Assembly: GCA_029204225.1 (NCBI GenBank)
Contig: CM055095.1
Location: 19,617,450-19,681,449, forward strand
Origin: Diphasiastrum complanatum
Taxonomy: Eukaryota; Streptophyta; Lycopodiopsida; Lycopodiales; Lycopodiaceae
Direction of reading: 5' to 3'
DNA: 64,000 nt
Part shown: positions 46,901-55,299 of the stretch, piece after piece
How the letters are laid out: every line of letters begins with the position of its first letter
Numbering within the stretch: position 1 is the stretch's first letter
The notes under the pieces: model-generated
Databases searched by the model: none
What the model was told of the DNA's origin: nothing
The model's input: only the letters and a program-made list of their open reading frames with translations
Translations under genes and position numbers: made by a program

Positions 46901-47979
46901 GGTTGAAATCAAGCAATGATGAGATCTTGTGGGATGTTAATCATGTGTTTGAGAGGGAGTATCTTCAGAGGTTCAGATCTGAAGATGTTTATAAATGCAA
47001 AGTCCTTGATGTTTTATTGGAAGATCAAGATGTTGATCTTGAATTGCTTCATCAACACCAAGAGGCAAGTAGCAATTGGAAGCTAGTCAAAAGCATGAAA
47101 GGGGAGCCACATGGGCAAAGCATCTTGGATCTGTTTTTACAGGTCCTTGAAGGTTCAAGTAAGGTTCTTGGAGCAGCAAGGAAGTGTCCTTTTACTCTAC
47201 CTTACTTGTTTAATCTCATGTATGAACATTGTCATGTCAATGTGTTGGAATTGTCAAAATTCAATGAAACTAGTTCCACAGTTTTGCATCTTTTGGATCT
47301 TGGAGATGGAATAGTTATCATTGCTGGTTTTTATGATCAAGTACATGCATTCATTCAAATCTCAAAAGATATGGAAGTGGTCAATATGTTTACTTTTGAG
47401 CAAAGTTCAAGATCTAGCATCCTAGTGTTGGCAAATTGGCAAATTGTTGACAATGTAGGATCAAGCGTTATATGCAAATCTTGTGGAGATACTTCAAGTA
47501 TTTCAAGTTCAGGTTTTGCTCATTCAAATGGAACAGAGAACACATCATTTTGGCATTCATTCACTCAAGGGCTTTTGTGGATTGGAGATCTACAAAGGCA
47601 AGGTGGTGATGGAGGTTCATTCATGGAGATACATGGTGCATTCACTATGGGCATAGTGGAATGTGGACGAGGCATGCAAACACCTGTTGGTTACTTTCAC
47701 TTACAACTTGTTTGCTGCTGTTTTACAGAGAACTCAAAGGTGGATACATGGAGGAATCCTTTCATTGTTATTCTATGTTCTTTTACATGTATCTTGTTCA
47801 CCATTCTATGTAAAATTGATGTAAGAAATAGTGAAGCATCCTATATGGGCACTATTATCTATATCAATTATGTTGTACTTCATATTGTACATATTAGAAC
47901 ACTTGAAAAGAGATCTATCATCATGATGGAGATCATTCTTAGGTTGGAGCAAAGTAGTGTTGTAAAACTAGCAAGTTAA
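43951..47979 (+). CDS. C1 Gag-Pol-like polyprotein with damaged reverse transcriptase and novel C-terminus
   Basis: One uninterrupted ORF of 1342 residues. Gag has NYSTWKVRMESLLELNEL (about residue 20); knuckle CFYCGIKGHFANEC (about 249); protease WWIDSGASSHMT (about 307); HH-CC EVWHKRLGHPNFKSLEVMAK (about 440); integrase core FIDDFSRYTWIYLLKSKDE, CLRSDNGGEY and TPQQNGVAERKNRTL; RT N-part KYKARLVAKGYAQEYGIDYD and DVTNAFLNGDLEEDIYMEQ (about 905-921). The SLYGLKQAPRAWY block is then missing and the YVDD box reads YDGD (VYDGDIVFT). No RNase H motif follows; residues from about 980 to 1342 are unrecognised, though open. Expected copia polyproteins have full RT and RNase H. The product can be Gag, protease and integrase competent at most. 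With near-identical LTRs, it probably moved using enzymes supplied in trans. Confidence 0.85.
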   Translation: MASNGGIMLESSERLSSSNYSTWKVRMESLLELNELMDIVAEIEERPLTLQEQQRFDKKAKRALHIIKMNVTNELLKEVGKCQSASEAWNALKKLFESKSTSRVLTLRRQIFSSRQREGESAHAFILRVKSLSDDLACIDENIKDGEIVQVMLNGLLNEHANLVQSFAIQRVLPSVVDLQEILLAEEHRLQSKLDGASLQGGGEEAFFTKGKFKGKGKGKGKWSKGGNFDHDDHSSSSSSTKNNKSKFKCFYCGIKGHFANECYKKKREQGERQGNLTIDEEEHNTCESLVMTSSLLANIDDNDPWWIDSGASSHMTRHKEYFTSLLSYEGEGNIIYTANDGQCDIKGIGTIPISLSTNRKANLENVLYIPSITKNLLSVSQMIDKGLDVEFIGDACLISKCGSLIAQGRRHGKLFKLDACVISNHEGCMAREQLTNQEVWHKRLGHPNFKSLEVMAKKELVLGLPKSLVANNSVCEHCALSKSHRLAYSRSTSRSKEAFQLVHSDIHSSSTTSNGGAKMYATFIDDFSRYTWIYLLKSKDEVFAAFVKFKNEMENQFNTKIKCLRSDNGGEYTSNRFKDFCIAHGIKREMSSPRTPQQNGVAERKNRTLCECAKAMRLHANLAKSFWGEALACANYLCNRWTSASLDGKTPHEVLYGRRPSVKHCRIFGCTCFVNITLDDRTKEDPSSKKGVFVGYSEVSKAYKVYIPSTKKVVISRDVIFHEENVSNVVDVDVDVPTNHHDVQDVLDEDGDATPKQTSRKTQRQRAKPSRLTYDEKGKQVVDNSNLAFLTSFDEPTCVGEAIQKKEWIQAMDHEHQALIKSNTWRLVKLPKDKKAIGCKWIFKIKTNQDGSINKYKARLVAKGYAQEYGIDYDETFAPVAKMVTIRILISLATLYDWDMWQMDVTNAFLNGDLEEDIYMEQLKWQFLQGKEDLVVVWFELKWAGFIRFDTQLHLLYFMLDRSVEIYLLVYDGDIVFTNYSERLKSSNDEILWDVNHVFEREYLQRFRSEDVYKCKVLDVLLEDQDVDLELLHQHQEASSNWKLVKSMKGEPHGQSILDLFLQVLEGSSKVLGAARKCPFTLPYLFNLMYEHCHVNVLELSKFNETSSTVLHLLDLGDGIVIIAGFYDQVHAFIQISKDMEVVNMFTFEQSSRSSILVLANWQIVDNVGSSVICKSCGDTSSISSSGFAHSNGTENTSFWHSFTQGLLWIGDLQRQGGDGGSFMEIHGAFTMGIVECGRGMQTPVGYFHLQLVCCCFTENSKVDTWRNPFIVILCSFTCILFTILCKIDVRNSEASYMGTIIYINYVVLHIVHIRTLEKRSIIMMEIILRLEQSSVVKLAS

Positions 47980-47982
47980 GTT

Positions 47983-47992
47983 GAAGAGGGAG
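47983..47992 (+). promoter_or_regulatory. C1 polypurine tract
   Basis: gaagagggag immediately before the 3' LTR, the plus-strand primer for cDNA synthesis. Confidence 0.85.
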
Positions 47993-48646
47993 TGTGAAAA
48001 TTGTCAACATTTCCTAGCTAGTTTGAGGCCTAAATTGGCAATTTTTGTACATAGTTTTGGATCTAACCTTTCACACGTGTGAAAGAGACCTAGATACTTT
48101 TATTCTAGTATATATTTCATGTTGAAGAAGTCTCAAACTTCGGGACCTTCTAAATGACACTAAAATCATGTTATTTGGACATATAGGCCAAAATTGGCTA
48201 TTTTAGGTTACTGGTGTCCTAAAATTGGGTCCTAAGTTCTAGAGAGAGGAGAGAGAGTCATCTCTCTCACCTATATCAGGCTGAAATTCGTGGAGAACAG
48301 GTTGGAGAAACCTTTTGTATGCTTCATTGAGATCAATAGATCATTGTCATTGTTTCTTCCTCCATTGAGAGCATTGTTGTGTGTATTGTCTTCAAGCTAT
48401 TGTGTATGATCTTAGGTGCTTTCCAAAAGTGGTAGGCTGATGTATTATGGACTGTATAATGCTATTTTGGGCCGCACTTGATGTTTATGGAAGTTTCCAT
48501 TTGTGATAAATGCTTTTTGATCAAGTTCTTTGCATTCTAGGTAGCATAGAATGTGTTGCCAATTCCTAGCTTATGTAGTTTGGAGTGCAAGCATTCAAGC
48601 CAATGATCTTGGAGTTTAGATCCACTTAGGATCTGTATTTTTCACA
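47993..48646 (+). repeat. C1 3' LTR
   Basis: 652 of 654 positions equal the 5' LTR by eye. Followed by the target duplication acctc. Confidence 0.97.
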
Positions 48647-48651
48647 ACCTC

Positions 48652-50406
48652 TTGATCCAAAGCACTTCCTTTCTTGTTGTAGTGAGCGCCTTGTACTCAA
48701 CTTCACATGATGAGAGTGATACAGTATCTTGCTTTTTGGAAAGCCAAGATATCAAGTTTCCTCCAAGATATATGACATAAGCACTTGTAGATTTCCGATC
48801 TGCTCTATCACTTGCAAAATCCGAGTCAAAATAACCAATAATAGAAAGATCTTCACTTTTATATAATAAACCAAAATCAAAAGTTGAAGATATATCTCTA
48901 AGCACTCTCTTGGCCTTTCTCCAATGATAAATTGAAGGATTTTGCATAGCCTGGCTCAACTTATGAACACTAAAGCTCATGCCAGGTCTAGTTATTGTGG
49001 GCCAAATTAAGGAGCCTATAAGACTTCTAAAAAGTGTGATGTCCTCGAAGGATCTTTCATCACCTTTGTTAGAGTCCTTTACATTTTGCTCCATAGATGT
49101 TTCTATACTCTTACAATTCAACATATTGAACTTTTTTAACATTGAAAGAGCATACTTAAATTGACATATGAAAGCTTTATCTTTAAGAAAGTCAATCTCT
49201 AATCCTAGAATATAGTGTATTTTTCCAAGATCTTGCATCTTGAACTCTTTTCCAAGTGCAATCTTGGTTTCCTCAACTAACTTGATACAACTTCCTGTCA
49301 GAATGATATCATCAACATAAATAAGAAGGATGACAATATCTTTATCAAAAAACTTGACATATAAGAAAGGATCATAGTTACTAAGATTAAATCCTAGTGA
49401 CTCAAGAAAGGTGTTAAGTCGAGAATACCATGACCTTGGAGCTTGCTTTAATCCATATAAACTTTTGAAGAGCAAGCAAACTTTTTCCTCATCATGGATG
49501 AACCCAATAGGTTGATATATATAGATCTCTTCTTCTAGATAGCCATTTAGAAATGCATTAGAAACATCTAGTTGAAGAATTTGCCAATTGAAAAAACAAC
49601 CAAGAGAAATTATGATTCTAATTGACACCATCTTTGCAACTGGGGCAAAGGTCTCCTCATAATCAAGTCCATATACTTGAGCAAATCCTTTAGCACAAAG
49701 CCTAGCCTTGTACTTGTTGATTGTGCCATCTTGACTATACTTGACTCGAAAAACCCATTTGCAACCAATGGTATGCTTGTTGGATGGAAGATCCACAAGT
49801 TCCCATGTATTATTGGCCATCAAAGCATCATATTCTTCCTTCATGGCAAGGTACCATTCCTTTGAGTTGATAGCATCATATACATCTTTCGGCTCCTCAT
49901 GAGAAATAAAATAGGCACAATTAGTGGAGTTGATTTCCACTTGCTTTCCTCTATCTTCATAGGTAAGCCTTCTAGGCTCGGATCTTTCTCTTTGAGATAT
50001 CCTTGGTGAAAAAATTTCGAGGTGACTCCTCCTCAAATCTTGGTCCCATCTCTCCATGATGATCTTCAAGGGTGATGATTGGAGTATCTTTGTGAGAATC
50101 TTTGAGCTTGGCCTTCTCAAGAATGTATTTTTGATCTTCATAGAATATCACATCTCTACTCTCAATTGTAGTTGAGGTAGAGGGAACATAGATCCTGTAA
50201 GCTTTCTTGTTGGATGCATATCCAACCATGTTCCCTTTAACAGAATTAGGATCATCTCTTTTCCTTGTTTCCAAGGGCATATTAACAAAGCAAGTACAAC
50301 CAAAAACTCTAAGGTGATCTACCTTAGGTTTTTTCTGAAACAAGACTTCAAAAGGTGTTTTTCCAGCAAGAGCATTGTGAGGTAATCTATTGCACAAATA
50401 TGTCAC
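48652..50406 (-). pseudogene. C4 integrase end, reverse transcriptase and RNase H start
   Basis: From 50406: integrase C-part (YLCNRLPHNALAGKTPFEVL, LRVFGCTCFVNMPLETRKRD), a frameshift near 50000, then the 1.5-kb ORF with RT: KYKARLCAKGFAQVYGLDYE, LDVSNAFLNGYLEEEIYIYQ, LFKSLYGLKQAPRSWYSRLN, LIYVDDIILTG (catalytic box intact), and RNase H (GYFDSDFASDRADRKSTSAY) up to EVLWIKRL, where C1 is inserted. The rest of RNase H is at 41827-42124. Otherwise a well-preserved RT. Lineage differs from C1 and is close to C3. Confidence 0.92.
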
Positions 50407-50648
50407 TATGGATCACTTACAATTAATGCATGTGAGTTGCCACGAGTTTCTACAAGCATAATCATGCTAATTCTATGTCTACAAACTATATGCAAGTTGC
50501 ATTTATTAAACTAGATAATACATAACCATGTAGCTCGAGTTCTATGTAGGCCAAACTTGGCATTTTGCATTAATGAGCTACATACTTGCATGGTACAACA
50601 TTTGTAGCAAGCCAAGAAATCAATATGGATTGTTTTTCAATTTTAACA
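50402..50648 (-). repeat. C4 5' LTR remnant
   Basis: Aligns with 41563-41809 (cactatggatcacttacaat through caattttaaca). Joined to integrase through the shared tgtcactatgg, consistent with a microhomology deletion. Confidence 0.88.
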
Positions 50649-51779
50649 TGGACTTCTATCAGTGATCCTATGATAGAGTCCGGGCTGACACTCTTGCAAT
50701 TTGACATTACAAGAGATTCATCCAACGAGTTGCTGATGCCGAGTAACTTTCTGCTCTAGGCCTTCAAGGAGAATAATGACACATTGCCACAATGTAGAGA
50801 CAAGTGGATTCACACCAGCAACAAAGTATCTGGTCATTCCTTATCATACCAAGTAAGATATATTAAGTGCTTCTTCCTGTTTTATGCATTAACATTGACA
50901 TTTTCAATTTAAATAGTTCTTAGAATTGCCGCTAAAGTACTTTCAATCTTATTTTGTAGTGACCACTGGAGTTTAAACCTGATCTCTATTAAGAGATCTG
51001 TAGATAATAGTATCAAAGGTTTTTGTGTCAAGATGAATTCGGCGAAAAATATGCATAAGGATGTAGATATATATCTGCCATATTTAAGTAAATATATTCC
51101 TATAGATGTTCCCCATTCCGTGGACTGGGAGATCGTGAGTTTGGAGGTAAATTCTGTCTTTCTTAATAGCATGTTGAAATCAGTATTCTAATGTAATTGT
51201 TTCATTCTAATTCATTCTGTTTCATAATTGATTTTTTTTGTGATAAATTATTTTGCAATCACCACAACAAAATGATTCATTCAACTGTGGGTGGTACACG
51301 TTATACAATGCCAAATTATTTTTTGAGTGGTTCAACCTTCAGGAAGATGTTGATATTTCTAAGGTAATAAATTCTGTTTATCCTTATTTTTGAAATTATG
51401 ATTAGTTTTCTATTTTGTTGATGTTTTTAGCCATTACTAATACATGAATGTTCTATTTTGCAGTTTACACTTCATGAGTACACATCAAGCCAGGTGTACA
51501 TATTCAGACAAGAAATCATCCTGAGTATATTGGCTAGGGCAAGGCTTCAGCCTCCCTAAGGATGATGTAGTAGTACTAAATTAAGATTAGAACATATATA
51601 GATAGCATAGAAAAAATATATATGTATAGAATTCACTGAAAAATATACATTTATATATCAAATGCTGCTCCATTTTATGAATTTGGGAGCACAAAATACA
51701 TGTACTGATGCCCAACTTGGGCTTTCATTTATTGAATGAAAGAGTGTATACACAGATTTCTACTAAAGTTTATTTGAAA

Positions 51780-53234
51780 CTATTGTTCTCCCACAATGGT
51801 GATTGTTGTAGGTAGATCTTTGCAGCACGTTATCAGCTCCTGTCTTTTTCGCATCTGTGACATGACAAATATTAGTGAATGTGCAATTGTAAATCATGAC
51901 ATTGTCTATTATTTTTGTTCTATTTTGACATGGCAATAAACATAAAGTACTTACGAGTCTTCCATTGATGATAAATCTGAAATATGTTGGTAGATTGGTT
52001 TGTAATAGCATGAGCTCTGTTCTAATAAAATCAAGCTTCCAATGTTCTTCCACCTCAACCATAGTCAAATATTCCTCATTGTAGATAATGCTTATCTCCA
52101 TTCAGTTTGTGTGACCATTTAGTTCAAAGTCTTGATTCAATGGTAGCCATGTACCTTCAATTTTCTTGTATCTCTAGTAGCTAAATGTGAGACTGAACAT
52201 TTGCTTTTCGATATGATAACGAAAGATCATTGAGGACTTTTTAATCCTGCATTCTATGTCATTATTTGTTTTACTATCCCAGCCTTGATCCATGAGATCT
52301 GACAAAGTCTCATCTGATAAATCCTTCCAAACAAATAAAGTTGGTGTCCTACGAGCACTAGCACTTGAGAAAAAATCAACAAATATATGTAATGAGATAA
52401 ACCATCTTAGGTGAAAAATTTTCGAGCCTATGCTTATCTTCATAGCATTTCTAATATCAATTAGTAGCTTGCATCTGAAGGATTCGGAAACAATGTTGTC
52501 AGGAGTAGGCCACTCATTACTTTGAAAGCTAGGCAATGGAATTGCTTCGAGCTTGCCAAAACCTCCATCTATTTGTGGCGTATATAAAGATTCATAAAAA
52601 TAGATACCACAATCTGCAAGTTCCTTTGGACTTCTTCCTCTGTATTGCAGCTTTCCAACATCAGAGAATCACGTCTAATATTCCTGCAAGTGATTGTGCG
52701 GGTTTCCATTCACTTATGCATGATGGATATAAATCTGAAAGAAAAAAACAATGTTGAAGCATTTAGATCATAATCTGAAGAGCATCAATAAAGAAAATCA
52801 CCTATGATTGTTGTAGAGTGCATATGTTTTGATATACTTACAATTACATTTTTGATGATCATGAGGATTGATATCATGTACTTTGATTTTTGAATGCATA
52901 TATACATGTTGTACTAAGACTTCTGATATAGATTGACCTCCCGGGATAGTCTTAAACTCCAAAATTTTTGCTTTCCAATAAGATTTGTAAGTCATTTTTG
53001 CTCTTTTCTTTTGTCAAAAATTGCCCTTTGATGATGGATGCAGCAATACCCATGAGTTCTTCATATATTTTGTTGGCTTCCAGTTATCAGCTTCATCTTT
53101 CTCATTGTAACTTGGGGGCCAAAAATCTCTCTGATATGATACTTAATTTCAATTTTTCGTATTACATTTAATCTAATGTGAATGCCAACATAGTCACAGT
53201 TACTGCGTATACCATATTTTATGTAACTGTACAT
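51780..53234 (-). pseudogene. TE-A gene 4 (unrecognised), copy 2
   Basis: Start ATG at 53234 (MYSYIKYGIRSNCDYVGIHI), giving a frame that runs through IEIKYHIREIFG. Exons: 53234-52802 (donor gtgatttt), 52734-51955 (after tttctttcag; donor gtaagt), 51854-51780 (stop TAG). Recognisable blocks: MTYKSYWKAKILEFKTIPGG, HDHQKCNCKYIKTYALY, ELMLLQTNLPTYFRFIINGR. A frameshift near 53110 and a TGA after SSKGNF (shared with copy 1) break it. About 420 residues if intact. No domain recognised; conserved splice sites and frames in both copies show that it is a genuine TE-A gene. Convergent with gene 3. Confidence 0.6.
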
Positions 53235-53525
53235 ACTATATTTCTATAACTGTAACTAGTATAGTTAGAAAATTTCATTATACTAACCAGCATAGTCAAA
53301 TAAATTTAACTTGAGGTATTGACGTCGCGCAGATTAGCACATGTCGGGCAGGAAGAAGAAACCAATGGGATATGTGCATGCTGCCAAGACACAAATTTCA
53401 AAGTTTTCTATATTGCATTTTTATTTTTGAGTTAATTTGAACTACGTTACATAGATTTCAAATTTGTGCATTTTGATTGGGCCTGGTGACGGTCGAAACT
53501 AAAGAAAAAAATAAAAGTATCTTTA

Positions 53526-53560
53526 CAAAGGGTCTTTTTGATATTGAGAACTCCTCTAAT
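53526..53560 (-). repeat. TE-A copy 2 right TIR
   Basis: aagggtctttttgatattg then agaactcctctaat; complement of 29025-29060. Subterminal sequence (cgaccgtcaccaggcccaat region) matches copy 1's left end. Confidence 0.9.
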
Positions 53561-55299
53561 GAGGATCTAGATTTGGAGGCATATATAAACTAGATCCAAG
53601 AGAATGTGTAAATGCTTGTAATGTTGCTCTTGTGAACAAGTTATCTATGGAGGAGTTATGGCATAGGAGGTTGGGACATCCTAGCTACAAATCCATGCTC
53701 TCTATGATCAAACAAAGTCATTTTCCATGGAGATCAAGCCATGTGAGGCTTGTGCTATTGCTAAATCTCACAAAAATCCATCTACAAGATCTTCTATCAA
53801 GAGTAAGCATCCTTTGGATTTGATCCACTCAGATGTTCATTCCACTTATTTTATTACTTTCATCGATGATTTCACAAGATTCACTTGGATATATCTTCTT
53901 GCTTCTAAAACTATGGTGTTTGATCATTTCCTTATTTTCAAAGCTTATGTTGAGAAGCAATTCTCATTCAAGATTAAAGCTTGTAGATGTGATGGAGGTG
54001 GAGAGTATATCTCCAATAAATTCCATGACTATTGTGAGCTTGAAGGCAGTAAAAGGGAGTTCTCTTGTGCCTACTCTCCATCTCAAAATGGAGTGGCCGA
54101 GAGAAAGAATAGATCCTTATGTGAATGTGCAAAAGCCATGAGGATTGAGGCACCTCTACCAAAAGACTTTTGGAAAGAAGCCATAAGCTGTGCAGATTAT
54201 CTTTGCAATAGACTCCCACATATAGCTCTTGGAGCAAAGCCACCATACGAGATCTTATATTTGAAGAAGCCTAAGGTTGATCACCTTAGAGTTTTTGGAT
54301 GCATATGCTTTGCCCATATTCCCTTGGAAACAAGGAAGGAGGACGATCCTACATCATGCAAAGGGATCATAGTTGGATACTCATCCACGAAAAAGGCTTA
54401 TAGAGTCTTTGTACTCTCTACTTCTCAAGTGATTGAAAGTAGAGATGTTATTTTCCATGAAGATCAACATTCATCATGGAAGGGGGCGAGATCAAGTCAT
54501 CTATAGATGCATCACCAACTATTGCTATTGAAGACAATTATGATGTGATGGGGTTTTGAAGAGGATTCTCCTCAGATTTTTCACCAAGAAGATCTATGAG
54601 AGATAGATCCGAGCCTAAGAGGCTCTCATATGTTGATAAAGGCAAGCAAGTGGACCTTGATTCCACTAATTATGCTTTTTTGGTTTCTCATGAAGAGCCA
54701 AAGAATGTACAAGAGACACTCAATACCAAGGAGTGGTATGATGCCATGAAACAAGAGTATGATGCATTTATTACCAACAATACTTGGGAGCTTGTGGATC
54801 CACCATCCAACAAGCATGTGATTGGTTGCAAGTGGGTATTTTAGATCAAATACAATCATGATGGCACCATCAAGAAGTTCAAAGAAAGATTATGTGCCAA
54901 AGAATTTTCTCAAATCCATGGCCTTGACTATGACGAGACCTTTGCACATGTTGCAAAGATGGTGACAATAAGAACTCTTATTTCTCTTGCTTGTTTTTTC
55001 AAATGGAAGGTGTTCCAATTAGATGTATCCAATTATTTTTTAAATGGTTATCTTGAGGAGGAGATTTATATGGAACAGCCTCAAGGATTCATCAAGGATG
55101 AGTCCAAAGTGTGCTTGCTCTTCAAAAGTCTTTATGGACTAAAGCAAGCACAAGATCATGATATTCAAGACTCAAAACTTTTCTTATCTCACTAGGATTT
55201 GTCCTTAGTGACAATGATCCTTCCATGTATTTAAAGCTAGTTGATAGTAATATTTTCATTCTTCTAATCTATGTTGATGACTTTATTCTTTGTGGAAGT
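53561..55299 (+). pseudogene. C3 copia integrase and reverse transcriptase, 3' half
   Basis: Continuation of the copia ORF cut at 29024. HH-CC part: MEELWHRRLGHPSYKSMLSM. Integrase: CEACAIAKSHKNPSTRSSIK, FIDDFTRFTWIYLLASK, CRCDGGGEYISNKF and PSQNGVAERKNRSL, then LRVFGCICFAHIPLETRKED. RT: EWYDAMKQEYDAFITNNTWE, a stop at 54842, VTIRTLISLACFFKWKVFQL, DVSNYFLNGYLEEEIYMEQP, LFKSLYGLKQA, and a last piece ILLIYVDDFILCGS ending at about 55299, where unrelated DNA begins. RNase H and 3' LTR are missing. Several stops and shifts. Confidence 0.88.

Larger units (their letters stand above)
42120..48651 (+). mobile_element. Ty1/copia element C1: complete, very young, RT-damaged
   Basis: LTRs 42125-42778 and 47993-48646 are both 654 bp and differ at two positions that I can find (near 42203 and 42410). 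Target duplication acctc is at 42120-42124 and 48647-48651. PBS, leader of 1.17 kb, one ORF of 1342 codons and PPT are all present. Insertion split RNase H of C4. Confidence 0.97.
41020..50653 (-). mobile_element. Ty1/copia element C4 with TSD tggac, truncated at its 5' side
   Basis: Minus-strand element. The 3' LTR (41025-41809) and a 5' LTR remnant (about 50402-50648) end identically in caattttaaca on the plus strand. Target duplication tggac is at 41020-41024 and 50649-50653. The 5' LTR is joined directly to the middle of integrase at about 50400, so the rest of the 5' LTR, gag, protease and half of integrase are deleted. C1 is inserted inside RNase H (TSD acctc). Confidence 0.9.
40214..51559 (+). 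pseudogene. TE-A gene 3: histone H3-fold domain fused to a Ulp1/SENP-like protease
   Basis: Part 1 (40214-41024): a basic tail (start codon now GTG), then the H3 alphaN region SEICKYQRSIALLIPRTPFY, a one-base frameshift near 40400, then RFTSSALQCLQEAVEDYL and LAIHSKRVTIMPKDFQLLMR, which follow H3 alpha1-alpha3 with KRVTIMPKD identical to canonical H3. Next come a Lys/Arg-rich segment (RKQSGPKRTPKKAKI), an acidic/hydrophobic linker and PPPPPLP. C4 is inserted at 41025; removing it (TSD tggac) restores the same frame at 50649. Part 2: about 50649-50852 (one TAG at 50757), 50917-51146 (SDHWSLNLISIKRSVDN), 51259-51363 (PQQNDSFNCGWYTLYNAKLF), 51464-51559. His-to-Cys distance is 70 residues and Gln lies six before Cys, as in Ulp1 C48 proteases. 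Histone-fold and protease calls are firm; that they form one protein rests on frame continuity in this single copy. Confidence 0.75.
29025..53560 (+). mobile_element. TE-A copy 2: four-gene TIR transposon with nested copia insertions
   Basis: TIRs start at 29025 (attagaggagttctcaata) and end at 53560 (complement). Inside are gene 1 transposase (+), gene 2 CPYC protein (-), gene 3 histone H3-fold/Ulp1 (+) and gene 4 unrecognised (-). Copia C2 (34080-39970, TSD agtca) sits between genes 2 and 3; copia C4 (41025-50648, TSD tggac), itself carrying C1, splits gene 3. Subtracting these and one TSD each leaves about 9.0 kb. It is inserted in the protease/integrase junction of copia C3. The outer flanks are ttgcactc and gaggatct; no clear target duplication. 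The two innermost flanking triplets (ctc/gag) could be part of the TIR. Confidence 0.85.

Noticed and set aside
20686-53560. The two TE-A copies as a single large inverted duplication of one locus
   Set aside because: They have different flanks in C3, different internal deletions and many substitutions, and each has its own pair of TIRs.
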